A stretch of DNA of 5,331 bases. Source: Christensenellaceae bacterium (GTDB taxonomy: Bacteria > Bacillota > Clostridia > Christensenellales > Aristaeellaceae). The translations under genes were made by a program, and so were the position numbers. Each line of letters begins with the position of its first letter. Within the stretch, counting starts at the first letter, position 1. This document shows positions 1-4,804 of the stretch, one piece after another. A model generated the notes under the pieces. That model did no database searches. It saw only the letters and a list, made by a program, of their open reading frames with translations, and was not told the origin of the DNA. The stretch lies in NCBI GenBank assembly GCA_017881705.1, contig JADGQP010000103.1, positions 1 to 5,331 on the forward strand. The letters are read 5' to 3'.

Positions 1-320
1 ATAGGCCCTGCAACGCCCGTGGCGCTCACCGCGTAATCCACTTGCAGCGTAGCCCGTGCGCCTTCCGCCATCTGCCGGGCGCAGGGTTCGCTTACCACGC
101 CATCGCCGTCTATCACAGCCTGCGAAACACCAAGCAACTCGCGCTTAATCCGCGGATCGTAGCTCACCACGCCGCCCATCAGCGCCGCCGACGCACCCGA
201 AACCTCCGCGATCGTCGCGGCGATCAGCCCCGCGGTCAGACTTTCGGCGGTACCCAGCGTAACGCCTTTTTTCACGGCCAGCCGTACCGTCGCCTCGGCC
301 AACGCATATAAACGGCTCAT
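1..320 (-). CDS. pncC: CinA C-terminal domain protein (nicotinamide-nucleotide amidohydrolase, PncC-like), 3' end missing
   Basis: The 106 visible residues begin directly with the CinA C-terminal domain. Seen: AESLTAG at residues 25-31, GGVVSY at 49-54 followed by K59 and LLGV (62-65), VSEPCARQMAEGAR at 76-89 and ATGVAGP at 100-106, where the window ends. Family members of this kind deamidate nicotinamide mononucleotide to nicotinate mononucleotide in the cytoplasm, salvaging the NMN released by DNA ligase. The N-terminal molybdopterin-binding-like domain of full-length CinA is absent, because the ATG lies right at the pgsA stop. The start codon overlaps that stop as ATGA (317-320), so translation is probably coupled. 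The upstream AGGGCGGAAAAGC gives only a moderate ribosome site. The second glycine of the usual AESxTGG motif is alanine here, a variant I recall from other bacteria. In many clostridia recA follows this gene, but that would lie outside the window. Confidence 0.9.
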   Translation of the reverse strand, partial: MSRLYALAEATVRLAVKKGVTLGTAESLTAGLIAATIAEVSGASAALMGGVVSYDPRIKRELLGVSQAVIDGDGVVSEPCARQMAEGARATLQVDYAVSATGVAGP

Positions 321-859
321 GCTTTTCCGCCCTGGCGGATCACCGCGCTGTTACGGATAAAGTAATCAGCACCGGACCAAAGGGTCATGCCCACGGCAGC
401 CCAGAGGAGCACCTGATCCATCGGGAACGCGCCAAAAGGCCAATTGTTGAGCAACACCGCAAGCACCGCAAGCATTTGCAGCGTCGTCTTGATCTTTCCC
501 AACTTTCCGGCAGCGATTACGCGCCCCTGTTCCACCGCCACCAGCCTGAGCCCGTCCACCGACAGTTCACGGAACAGCACCACAATGCACACCCACGCGG
601 GAAAACGACCCAGACCGCACAGCGCAATCATCGTGGACAGCACCAGCAGCTTATCCGCTACGGGGTCCAGAAACTTGCCGAAATTCGTAACTGTTTCGTG
701 CTTGCGCGCCAAGTACCCGTCCAGCCAGTCCGTAAGTGAGGCTCCCATGAACGCGGCCAGCGCGAACGCCTGGCAAACCGCCGAAGGAAACTGCAGCAGT
801 ATCACAATTACAGGTACCAGCGCCACACGCATGAGGGTAAGCCGATTAGGCCAGTTCAT
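317..859 (-). CDS. pgsA: CDP-diacylglycerol--glycerol-3-phosphate 3-phosphatidyltransferase
   Basis: This integral membrane enzyme makes phosphatidylglycerol phosphate from CDP-diacylglycerol and sn-glycerol 3-phosphate, the committed step to phosphatidylglycerol and cardiolipin. The 180-residue length is normal. The CDP-alcohol phosphotransferase signature is complete: D44, D47-G48, A51-R52, G61, D65 and D69, with the four aspartates placed to hold the metal ions. Hydrophobic segments lie roughly at residues 8-24, 28-43, 71-96, 126-139 and 147-168. The RELSVDGLRLVAVEQG stretch (97-112) and GKLGKIKT (118-125) fit PgsA better than phosphatidylserine synthase or other family members. The ATG overlaps the rimO stop as ATGA (856-859), and the stop overlaps the next start in the same way, so the gene sits in the middle of a tightly coupled rimO-pgsA-pncC operon. 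GGGGTGAT just upstream of the start is the likely ribosome site. No catalytic residue is missing. Confidence 0.96.
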   Translation of the reverse strand: MNWPNRLTLMRVALVPVIVILLQFPSAVCQAFALAAFMGASLTDWLDGYLARKHETVTNFGKFLDPVADKLLVLSTMIALCGLGRFPAWVCIVVLFRELSVDGLRLVAVEQGRVIAAGKLGKIKTTLQMLAVLAVLLNNWPFGAFPMDQVLLWAAVGMTLWSGADYFIRNSAVIRQGGKA

Positions 860-2166
860 ACGATCACCCCAGTCAAATCGTAGGGCTTGGCTCCGGTAAT
901 GCGAGCCATCACAAATTCGCCCGGCACAAGGCCTTCGCCCCCTGTAAGGTAGATTAGTCCGTCCGAATCCGGCGCCTCGGCAGCGGTGCGCGCCACGGCT
1001 ACGCCGTCCTCGCGTATGGTTTCCACCAGCGCGCGTTCTGTTTTACCCACGCGCAGCCGGTTGCGTTCCAGCGAAATGTCCTGCTGAAGCGTCATCAGCC
1101 GATTCAGCCTGGCTTGCTTCACATCGTCCGGTACCTGATCAGGCATCTCTGCCGCGGGTGTGTCCTCCTCAACGGAATAGGCAAACGCGCCCAGCCGGTC
1201 AAAACGAATTTCACGTATAAAATCCATCAGCCGTTCAAACTGTGCATCCGTTTCGCCCGGAAAGCCCACGATCATCGTGGTACGAAGCGTAAAGCCCAGC
1301 CCTCGCGCTTTTTGCAAAAACCCACGTACGGCGTTCATATCCCCGCGCCGGTTCATGCGCTTTAGCAACTGAGCGTCGGCGTGCTGGAGCGGCAGGTCCA
1401 GATAACGGCAAATATTCGGGTGCGCAGCCATCACGGCAAGCAGATGCTCATCCACCTCGTCGGGATAACAATACAGTACGCGAAGCCACTCCACGCCTTC
1501 AATGCCCGCCGCTTTCTCCAACAGTTCCGCAAGCAGGGAGTGCCCGACGGTATCCACGCCGAAACAGGACGTGTCCTGCGCTACCAGCACGTATTCCTTC
1601 ACTCCGCGAGCGGCTAGCGAACGAATCTCACCCAGCACCTCGTCCATCGGTCGGGAACGGAAACCGCCGCGGATCAGCGGTATGGCGCAGTACGCACAGC
1701 GGTTGTCACATCCGTCGGCAATACGCACATAGGCCATGTAAGGCGGCGTAGTAAGCACTCTTTCGCCCGCGAGGATATGGTGGTCGTCCGCGCAGTAGGC
1801 GGCGCGTTTGCCTGCCAGCGCTTCCGCAATCGCCTCAGGCAGGCGCTCATACTGATTCACGCCCATCAGAAGATCGACTTCGGGCATTTCCTGCATCAGC
1901 TGTTTTTCATAGCGCTGCACCAGGCAGCCGGTTGCTACCAATAGCTTGAGCCGTCCGATCTTTTTATACTTCGCGCAGTCCAGCAGCGTGTTGATGGATT
2001 CTTCCTTGGCGGGATCGATGAACCCGCAGGTATTCACAATCAGAACATCCGCTTCCGCCTCGTTGGCGGTGAATTCATATCCCCCGCGTTCCAGGATGCC
2101 CAACATCAGCTCCGTATCCACCCTGTTTTTCGCGCATCCCAGCGATACCACGCCGACTTTGACCAT
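856..2166 (-). CDS. rimO: Ribosomal protein S12 methylthiotransferase RimO
   Basis: A radical-SAM enzyme of 436 residues (E. coli RimO has 441) that adds a methylthio group to the beta carbon of a conserved aspartate in ribosomal protein S12. Three domains are visible. The N-terminal UPF0004 domain has C11 (in SLGCAKNRVDTE), C47 (in NTCGFI) and C81 (in ATGCLVQRY), which bind the auxiliary 4Fe-4S cluster. The radical-SAM core has the CxxxCxxC triad C153, C157 and C160 in DGCDNRCAYC. A C-terminal TRAM domain spans about residues 371-436 and ends in YDLTGVIV. The SLGCAKN start and NICRYLDLPLQH separate it from the tRNA enzymes MiaB and MtaB. The start is supported by AGGAGGGG about 7 bases upstream of the ATG. 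The gene has its own extended -10 promoter and heads the operon with pgsA, to which it is joined by a 4-base overlap. Confidence 0.97.
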   Translation of the reverse strand: MVKVGVVSLGCAKNRVDTELMLGILERGGYEFTANEAEADVLIVNTCGFIDPAKEESINTLLDCAKYKKIGRLKLLVATGCLVQRYEKQLMQEMPEVDLLMGVNQYERLPEAIAEALAGKRAAYCADDHHILAGERVLTTPPYMAYVRIADGCDNRCAYCAIPLIRGGFRSRPMDEVLGEIRSLAARGVKEYVLVAQDTSCFGVDTVGHSLLAELLEKAAGIEGVEWLRVLYCYPDEVDEHLLAVMAAHPNICRYLDLPLQHADAQLLKRMNRRGDMNAVRGFLQKARGLGFTLRTTMIVGFPGETDAQFERLMDFIREIRFDRLGAFAYSVEEDTPAAEMPDQVPDDVKQARLNRLMTLQQDISLERNRLRVGKTERALVETIREDGVAVARTAAEAPDSDGLIYLTGGEGLVPGEFVMARITGAKPYDLTGVIV

Positions 2167-2196
2167 CCAACGCCCCTCCTGGTTTTCAATGCCCGT

Positions 2197-2205
2197 ATTA
2201 TACCA
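2197..2205 (-). promoter_or_regulatory. Extended -10 promoter element for rimO-pgsA-pncC
   Basis: Read on the minus strand the sequence is TGGTATAAT, a perfect TATAAT at 2197-2202 preceded by the TGn extension. The -35 region about 18 bases upstream (TTCCTT) is poor, as is tolerated with an extended -10. Transcription should start near 2190, giving a short leader of about 24 bases that contains the AGGAGG site of rimO. The element lies in the 70-base gap after the pseudouridine synthase gene. No terminator is visible in that gap, so read-through from lspA probably adds to this promoter. Confidence 0.7.
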
Positions 2206-2236
2206 TACCCGCCCGGTAAAAGGAAGCGCCGTACGT

Positions 2237-3178
2237 CTAGCCGTTTTGCCTGCAAAGCTCCGGCGGCAGCGGCACGCCCGGCTCCCACCGCAGTTTGATT
2301 AACGCCTGCAGAAAATCTTCCGGCAGGGGCGCTTCCACGCACAGGCGCTCACCCGTACGCGGCTGGGTAAAGCACAGTGTATGCGCGTGCAGCATCAGCC
2401 TCGGTGCGTTCACCCCATGCTTAAGGCCGTATATCGGGTCGCCCGCCACGGGATGCCCTATGCTTTGCATGTGCACGCGTATCTGGTGCGTGCGGCCGGT
2501 GATGATGTGTACATCCAGCAGCGACGCGCCCCGCAGTGCCTCCAGCAGCCGCCATTGCGTACAGGCGGGCCTGCCGCCCTCCGCTACCGCCATCTTTTTG
2601 CGGTCACGCGGACTGCGCGCGATAGGCCGTTCAATCGTACCGCTGTCGCCTTTTACCGTGCCTTCCACCACCGCCAGATAATGCTTTTCCATGGTGCGGT
2701 TTTTAAGCTGGGCACTCAATGCCGTGTGCGCCGCGTCGTTTTTGGCGATCAGCAGCACGCCGCTGGTGTCCTTGTCCAGCCGGTGTACAATGCCCGGACG
2801 CTTCACCCCGCCGATGCCGGACAGATCGCTCAGCGCAAACAGCAAAGCATTCACCAGCGTGCCTGTTTCGTTGCCTGCCGCCGGATGCACCACCATGCCG
2901 TAAGGCTTGTCCACCACAGCGATATCCGCATCCTGGTATAAAAAGCGAATGGGGATATCTTCTTTTTGCGCGGTGGCTTCCACGGCGTCCGGCACGTCGA
3001 TCTCCATAAGGTCGCCCGATCGCACGGCCGCGCCTGCTTTGAGCGCCACGCGCCCGTTAATGCTGCACAGCCCTACGGCGATCCACCTGGCGACCTGGGA
3101 GCGTGTTATGCTGCATCCAACGGCCGCAAGCACATCCAGCCGCCCGTTAGCGTGCGCGGTCAGGACGATGCGTTTCAC
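2237..3178 (-). CDS. rluD: RluA/RluD-family 23S rRNA pseudouridine synthase with S4 domain
   Basis: A 313-residue enzyme expected to convert uridines to pseudouridine in 23S rRNA. An N-terminal S4 RNA-binding domain (about residues 12-60, with SQVARWI and INGRVALKAG) is followed by the RluA-type catalytic domain. The catalytic aspartate is D135 in HRLDKDTSG (132-140). Other family motifs are VDKPYGMVVHP (89-99) and GRTHQIRVH (228-236). Length and the S4 domain match the RluC/RluD branch. The exact target uridines cannot be read from the sequence, so the symbol is by similarity; the ortholog beside lspA in Bacillus is called ylyB. The start is GTG, chosen because GGAGGG lies 8 bases upstream and MKRIVLTAHANGRLD has the expected family spacing. 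The first 32 bases overlap the end of lspA, so the two genes must share a transcript and may be translationally coupled. Confidence 0.93.
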   Translation of the reverse strand: MKRIVLTAHANGRLDVLAAVGCSITRSQVARWIAVGLCSINGRVALKAGAAVRSGDLMEIDVPDAVEATAQKEDIPIRFLYQDADIAVVDKPYGMVVHPAAGNETGTLVNALLFALSDLSGIGGVKRPGIVHRLDKDTSGVLLIAKNDAAHTALSAQLKNRTMEKHYLAVVEGTVKGDSGTIERPIARSPRDRKKMAVAEGGRPACTQWRLLEALRGASLLDVHIITGRTHQIRVHMQSIGHPVAGDPIYGLKHGVNAPRLMLHAHTLCFTQPRTGERLCVEAPLPEDFLQALIKLRWEPGVPLPPELCRQNG

Positions 3179-3647
3179 GCGTTTTTCCCTCCGTTTTCCG
3201 TACCCAATCCTGCGGACGCCAGATCAGGCTGATTACCAGCAGCGCAACACCGACGCAAATGGCGATATCCGCCGGGTTGCAAATATACCATGGCATCCAG
3301 GGGAAATAGAGCATATCTACCACATAGCCGTGTAAAACCCTGTCCGTCAGGTTGCCGACGAAACCACCGACAACCAGCGCGGCAGCCACCCGCATCCAGG
3401 AGGACAATCGAAAACGGCGAAGCGTAATCCAGCCCAGCAGCATCAGCACCACAGGCAGCACAATCACCAATACCCGGTTTTGGGACAAAAGCCCCAGCGC
3501 CATGCCGGTGTTATGCGTAAGCCGCCATTCCAGCACGCCCGAAATGGCCACCACCGCAGAGCCCAGGCGCAAGTGGGCGACCGCCAGCAGCTTTGCCGCG
3601 CGATCCAGCGCGAAAACCCCCAGCGCCGTAAGCCAGAACACCGCCAT
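3147..3647 (-). CDS. lspA: Lipoprotein signal peptidase (signal peptidase II)
   Basis: An aspartyl protease of the cytoplasmic membrane that removes signal peptides from diacylglyceryl-modified prolipoproteins. From the chosen start the protein has 166 residues with four hydrophobic segments at about 3-14, 59-76, 87-101 and 127-143. The catalytic pair is D102 in GNLTDR and D127 in NPADIAI; N99 and N124 accompany them, and NTGMALGLL (46-54) is the usual NTGxAxG motif. N99 and D102 coincide with Bacillus subtilis LspA numbering. The start is ambiguous. An in-frame TTG at 3707 has no ribosome site and lies in a TTGACA hexamer. An ATG at 3656 directly abuts GGAAGG with no spacing. The ATG at 3647 has AGGATG at good spacing and is preferred, although starting at 3656 would add a basic MKR end. 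Position 16 is R where LDQ is common. The charged tail (150-166) overlaps rluD. Confidence 0.93.
   Translation of the reverse strand: MAVFWLTALGVFALDRAAKLLAVAHLRLGSAVVAISGVLEWRLTHNTGMALGLLSQNRVLVIVLPVVLMLLGWITLRRFRLSSWMRVAAALVVGGFVGNLTDRVLHGYVVDMLYFPWMPWYICNPADIAICVGVALLVISLIWRPQDWVRKTEGKTRETHRPDRAR
3187..3192 (-). promoter_or_regulatory. Ribosome-binding site that sets the GTG start of rluD
   Basis: On the minus strand GGAGGG sits 8 bases before the GTG at 3178. It lies inside the coding sequence of lspA and supports the GTG start despite the 32-base overlap. Confidence 0.65.
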
Positions 3648-3656
3648 CCGCTTCAT

Positions 3657-3662
3657 CCTTCC
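3657..3662 (-). promoter_or_regulatory. Shine-Dalgarno-like GGAAGG before lspA
   Basis: On the minus strand GGAAGGATG precedes the lspA reading frame. It touches the ATG at 3656 but is 9 bases from the ATG at 3647 (the overlapping AGGATG is 6 bases away). This spacing is the reason for preferring 3647. Confidence 0.45.
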
Positions 3663-3676
3663 GCAGGTATTTACGT

Positions 3677-3707
3677 ATTTTGTCCGGTCATTCCGCCGGG
3701 CTGTCAA
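3677..3707 (-). promoter_or_regulatory. Weak second promoter candidate for lspA
   Basis: A perfect TTGACA -35 hexamer (3702-3707) is followed 19 bases later by CAAAAT (3677-3682, four of six matches to TATAAT). The spacer is long and the -10 poor, so this is only a candidate beside the better promoter upstream at 3738-3766. It would start transcription near 3670. Confidence 0.25.
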
Positions 3708-3737
3708 GGCCGAATAACGGTATGAGGAATCGCTTTT

Positions 3738-3766
3738 ATCATAACAGAATCGCCGATTCTTTGCAA
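3738..3766 (-). promoter_or_regulatory. Sigma-A-type promoter of the lspA-rluD operon
   Basis: On the minus strand: -35 TTGCAA (3761-3766, four of six), an exact 17-base spacer, TGT extension (3744-3746) and -10 TATGAT (3738-3743, five of six). The predicted start near 3731 gives a leader of about 84 bases before lspA. A 15-base palindrome fills most of the spacer (separate entry). Confidence 0.65.
3746..3760. promoter_or_regulatory. 15-bp palindrome in the lspA promoter spacer, possible operator
   Basis: AGAATCG-C-CGATTCT is a perfect 7+1+7 dyad lying wholly between the -35 and -10 hexamers. The half-site GAATCGC recurs as a direct copy at 3727-3733, exactly 20 bases (about two helical turns) away and over the predicted transcription start. 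This layout would suit a DNA-binding regulator, but I do not recognise the motif as that of a known family, so operator function is inference. Confidence 0.4.
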
Positions 3767-3838
3767 CGCTTTACGAACATTTGTTTCTGTTTAAGCGTCC
3801 TGATCGCAAACCGGGCGCGTAAAAACCAGCCCCTGTTC

Positions 3839-3870
3839 AAAGCCCCTCTCACGCTCTTGCGGAGGGGGCA
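3839..3870. repeat. Diverged copy of the GC-rich terminator-like hairpin
   Basis: The stretch resembles the perfect inverted repeat found after rplQ at 4174-4218: AGCCCC, then TCACGC, a short loop, GCGGAGGGGGC. It can still fold (GCCCC/GGGGC outer stem, CGC/GCG inner stem) but with a mismatch, a wobble pair and a changed loop (AAGA instead of GAAA on the minus strand). Having two copies flanking the tandem repeats suggests a repeated element rather than two independent terminators. Confidence 0.55.
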
Positions 3871-3890
3871 TCCAGCTTTTCAGAGTAGTC

Positions 3891-4027
3891 TGTTTCATGT
3901 GGTATCGGAGGGCCGAAGACCTCTGATTACCGTTCGTATCGGCCGGCTTTGCCGGTCAGGCGGGGAGTTTGCGGATCTGCCGAAAACAATACACGAAGCT
4001 CAAAAAAGTGGCGAAGTCCACTTTTTT
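3891..4027. repeat. Structured intergenic repeat, copy 1 of 2
   Basis: Bases 3905-3992 match 4061-4147 with only three differences (A3919 against C4075, one extra T in the GGCTTTGCCGG loop, A3983 against C4138). The similarity extends more loosely to both sides. The unit is a row of four hairpins. Two stems present in copy 2 are broken here by the A3919 and A3983 changes, so this copy looks decayed in the middle. Its last hairpin is longer than in copy 2 because of a roughly 10-base insertion of A-rich sequence. No coding role is supported: the one-base indel puts the two copies in different frames. Confidence 0.8.
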
Positions 4028-4029
4028 GA
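4000..4029. terminator. Bidirectional intrinsic terminator-like hairpin
   Basis: AAAAAAGTGG (4002-4011) pairs perfectly with CCACTTTTTT (4018-4027) around a 6-base loop, and the flanking TC/GA pairs extend the stem to 12 bp. A-tract and T-tract flank a small GTGG/CCAC core, so the hairpin carries a U-run on either strand. The GC core is only four pairs, so termination strength is uncertain. It forms the last hairpin of repeat copy 1. Confidence 0.5.
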
Positions 4030-4045
4030 AAGCCTCAAAGAAGCC

Positions 4046-4170
4046 TGTTTTCAGGAGGGTTCGGAGGGCCGAAGCCCTCTGATTACCGTTCGTATCGGCC
4101 GGCTTGCCGGTCAGGCGGGGAGTTTGCGGATCTGCCGCAAACAATACCCGAGTGGCGATGTCCACTTTTT
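4046..4170. repeat. Structured intergenic repeat, copy 2 of 2
   Basis: The better preserved unit. Its hairpins are GAGGGC/GCCCTC (4064-4069 with 4074-4079), CCGG/CCGG (4099-4102 with 4107-4110), the 8-bp GTTTGCGG/CCGCAAAC (4122-4129 with 4135-4142) and AGTGG/CCACT (4151-4155 with 4162-4166) with a T-run to 4170 on the plus strand. Read as minus-strand RNA the first hairpin has a C(UUCG)G tetraloop, a very stable fold, which points to the minus strand as the sense strand of any RNA function. It lies 156 bases from copy 1 as a direct tandem repeat. Confidence 0.8.
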
Positions 4171-4173
4171 AAC

Positions 4174-4218
4174 ATGCTGAAAGCCCCCTCACGCTTTCGC
4201 GGAGGGGGCTTTCAGCAT
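4174..4218 (-). terminator. Large inverted repeat ending the rpoA-rplQ transcript
   Basis: A perfect 17-bp inverted repeat (ATGCTGAAAGCCCCCTC at 4174-4190 with its complement at 4202-4218) begins 13 bases after the rplQ stop. The 11-base loop can pair further (CGC/GCG with one bulged A), and on the minus strand it closes with a GAAA tetraloop. Position and strength suggest the terminator of the ribosomal-protein operon. The following U-run is short (CUUUC), so it may act partly as an RNA-stabilising 3' structure. The fold is symmetric and could also stop plus-strand transcripts. Confidence 0.7.
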
Positions 4219-4231
4219 ACGCACCTTAGAC

Positions 4232-4741
4232 TTAGATAATCTCGATGAGGCACATTTCGGCAGCGTCGCCGCGGCGAGGCCCCAGCTTGTAGATGCGGGT
4301 GTAGCCACCCACGCATTTCTTTTCCTCGTTACGCTTTTTGAACTTGGGGCCGTACACGCGCATGAGCTTTTCCACCACGGGGTACTTGATGCCCTCGGTG
4401 CGCTCTTTGTAGTCGGCTTTGTCTTCGTCCTTTTTGCGAACGTCCTTGAGCTCGTAGAGATAGCTGAGCATGACGCGGCGCGCGGCAAGTTTGGAAGACT
4501 TATCGTTGCTCACGGTCAGGGTAACGATTTGACCCTTGTCGTTATGGGTCTGCTTGGTGGCCTCCACGTTGTTGTCGCACTCGTTGACGGCCAAAGTAAT
4601 CAAACGCTCGGCGGCGCGCCGCACTTCCTTGGCGCGGGCTTCCGTCGTTTCGATGCGGCCATACCAGATCAGGTTGGTTACCTGATTACGAATCAACGCC
4701 ACGCGTTGTTCCGCGGTAAGGCCCAGTTTGCGTTGTGCCAT
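4232..4741 (-). CDS. rplQ: 50S ribosomal protein L17, long form with insertions
   Basis: L17 is a large-subunit protein near the exit-tunnel side of the ribosome. The N-terminal part (RKLGLTAEQRVALIRN, then RIETTEARAKEVRRAAERLITLA to residue 51) and the C-terminal part (GGYTRIYKLGPRRGDAAEMCLIEII, 145-169) are classical L17. The protein has 169 residues where most bacteria have about 113-130. The extra length lies in the middle, roughly residues 52-84 (acidic and polar, NECDNNVEATKQTHNDKG), 97-118 (lysine- and aspartate-rich) and a short stretch at 139-144. The core LAARRVMLSYLYEL between them is conserved, so the frame is intact and these are insertions, which I recall from some other Clostridia. 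The start has an excellent AAGGAGG site about 8 bases upstream. The gene lies 63 bases after rpoA, the usual order at the end of the alpha operon, and is followed by a strong hairpin. Confidence 0.96.
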   Translation of the reverse strand: MAQRKLGLTAEQRVALIRNQVTNLIWYGRIETTEARAKEVRRAAERLITLAVNECDNNVEATKQTHNDKGQIVTLTVSNDKSSKLAARRVMLSYLYELKDVRKKDEDKADYKERTEGIKYPVVEKLMRVYGPKFKKRNEEKKCVGGYTRIYKLGPRRGDAAEMCLIEII

Positions 4742-4768
4742 GTCGGTTTCCTCCTTAGTCGGACTGCT

Positions 4769-4796
4769 CGCCTGTTGCCCAAACCCGGGGCAGGCG
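4769..4796 (-). other. Stem-loop in the rpoA-rplQ spacer
   Basis: CGCCTG (4769-4774) pairs with CAGGCG (4791-4796); a further CCC/GGG stem can form inside after a small bulge. It lies between the rpoA stop and the rplQ ribosome site, with no T-run on the minus strand, so it is not a convincing terminator. An mRNA-processing or translation-tuning role is possible but unproven. Confidence 0.35.
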
Positions 4797-4804
4797 AAAT
4801 TTCG

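Larger units (their letters stand above)
3657..4231. other. Gap between lspA and rplQ without a credible gene
   Basis: This gap of about 575 bases holds the lspA promoter region (3677-3766), two related GC-rich hairpins (3839-3870 and 4174-4218) and two tandem structured repeats (3891-4170). Apart from a LexA-box-like 14-mer at 3774-3787, I see no clear feature in 3767-3838. Open frames exist on both strands but they run through hairpins, lack good ribosome sites and translate the repeats in different frames. Confidence 0.7.

Noticed and set aside
2106..2342. 78-residue minus-strand frame across the rluD-rimO junction
   Set aside because: It overlaps both genes out of frame, crosses the rimO promoter and has no family similarity that I can see.
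3657..3707. N-terminal extension of LspA from a TTG at 3707 (186 residues)
   Set aside because: The TTG lies in a TTGACA hexamer, has no ribosome site, and would add 20 residues not needed by the family. The extension would also lie in the region between the promoter and the better ATG starts.
3956..4165. 69-residue minus-strand open frame in the repeat region
   Set aside because: It lies wholly within the repeats and hairpins, has no recognisable domain, and its frame is not shared between the two copies.
3891..4170. CRISPR array
   Set aside because: There are only two long units, no short regular repeats with unique spacers, and no cas genes.
3680..4180. 166-residue plus-strand open frame across the gap
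   Set aside because: It runs through the lspA promoter, both repeats and their hairpins, has no good ribosome site and no family motif. The two repeat copies share SEGR.PLITVRIGRL but then diverge in frame because of a one-base indel. It looks like a repeat-derived spurious ORF, of the kind often misannotated as hypothetical.
4189..4488. 99-residue minus-strand frame overlapping rplQ
   Set aside because: It is a serine-, alanine- and threonine-rich shadow of rplQ in another frame and runs through the terminator hairpin.
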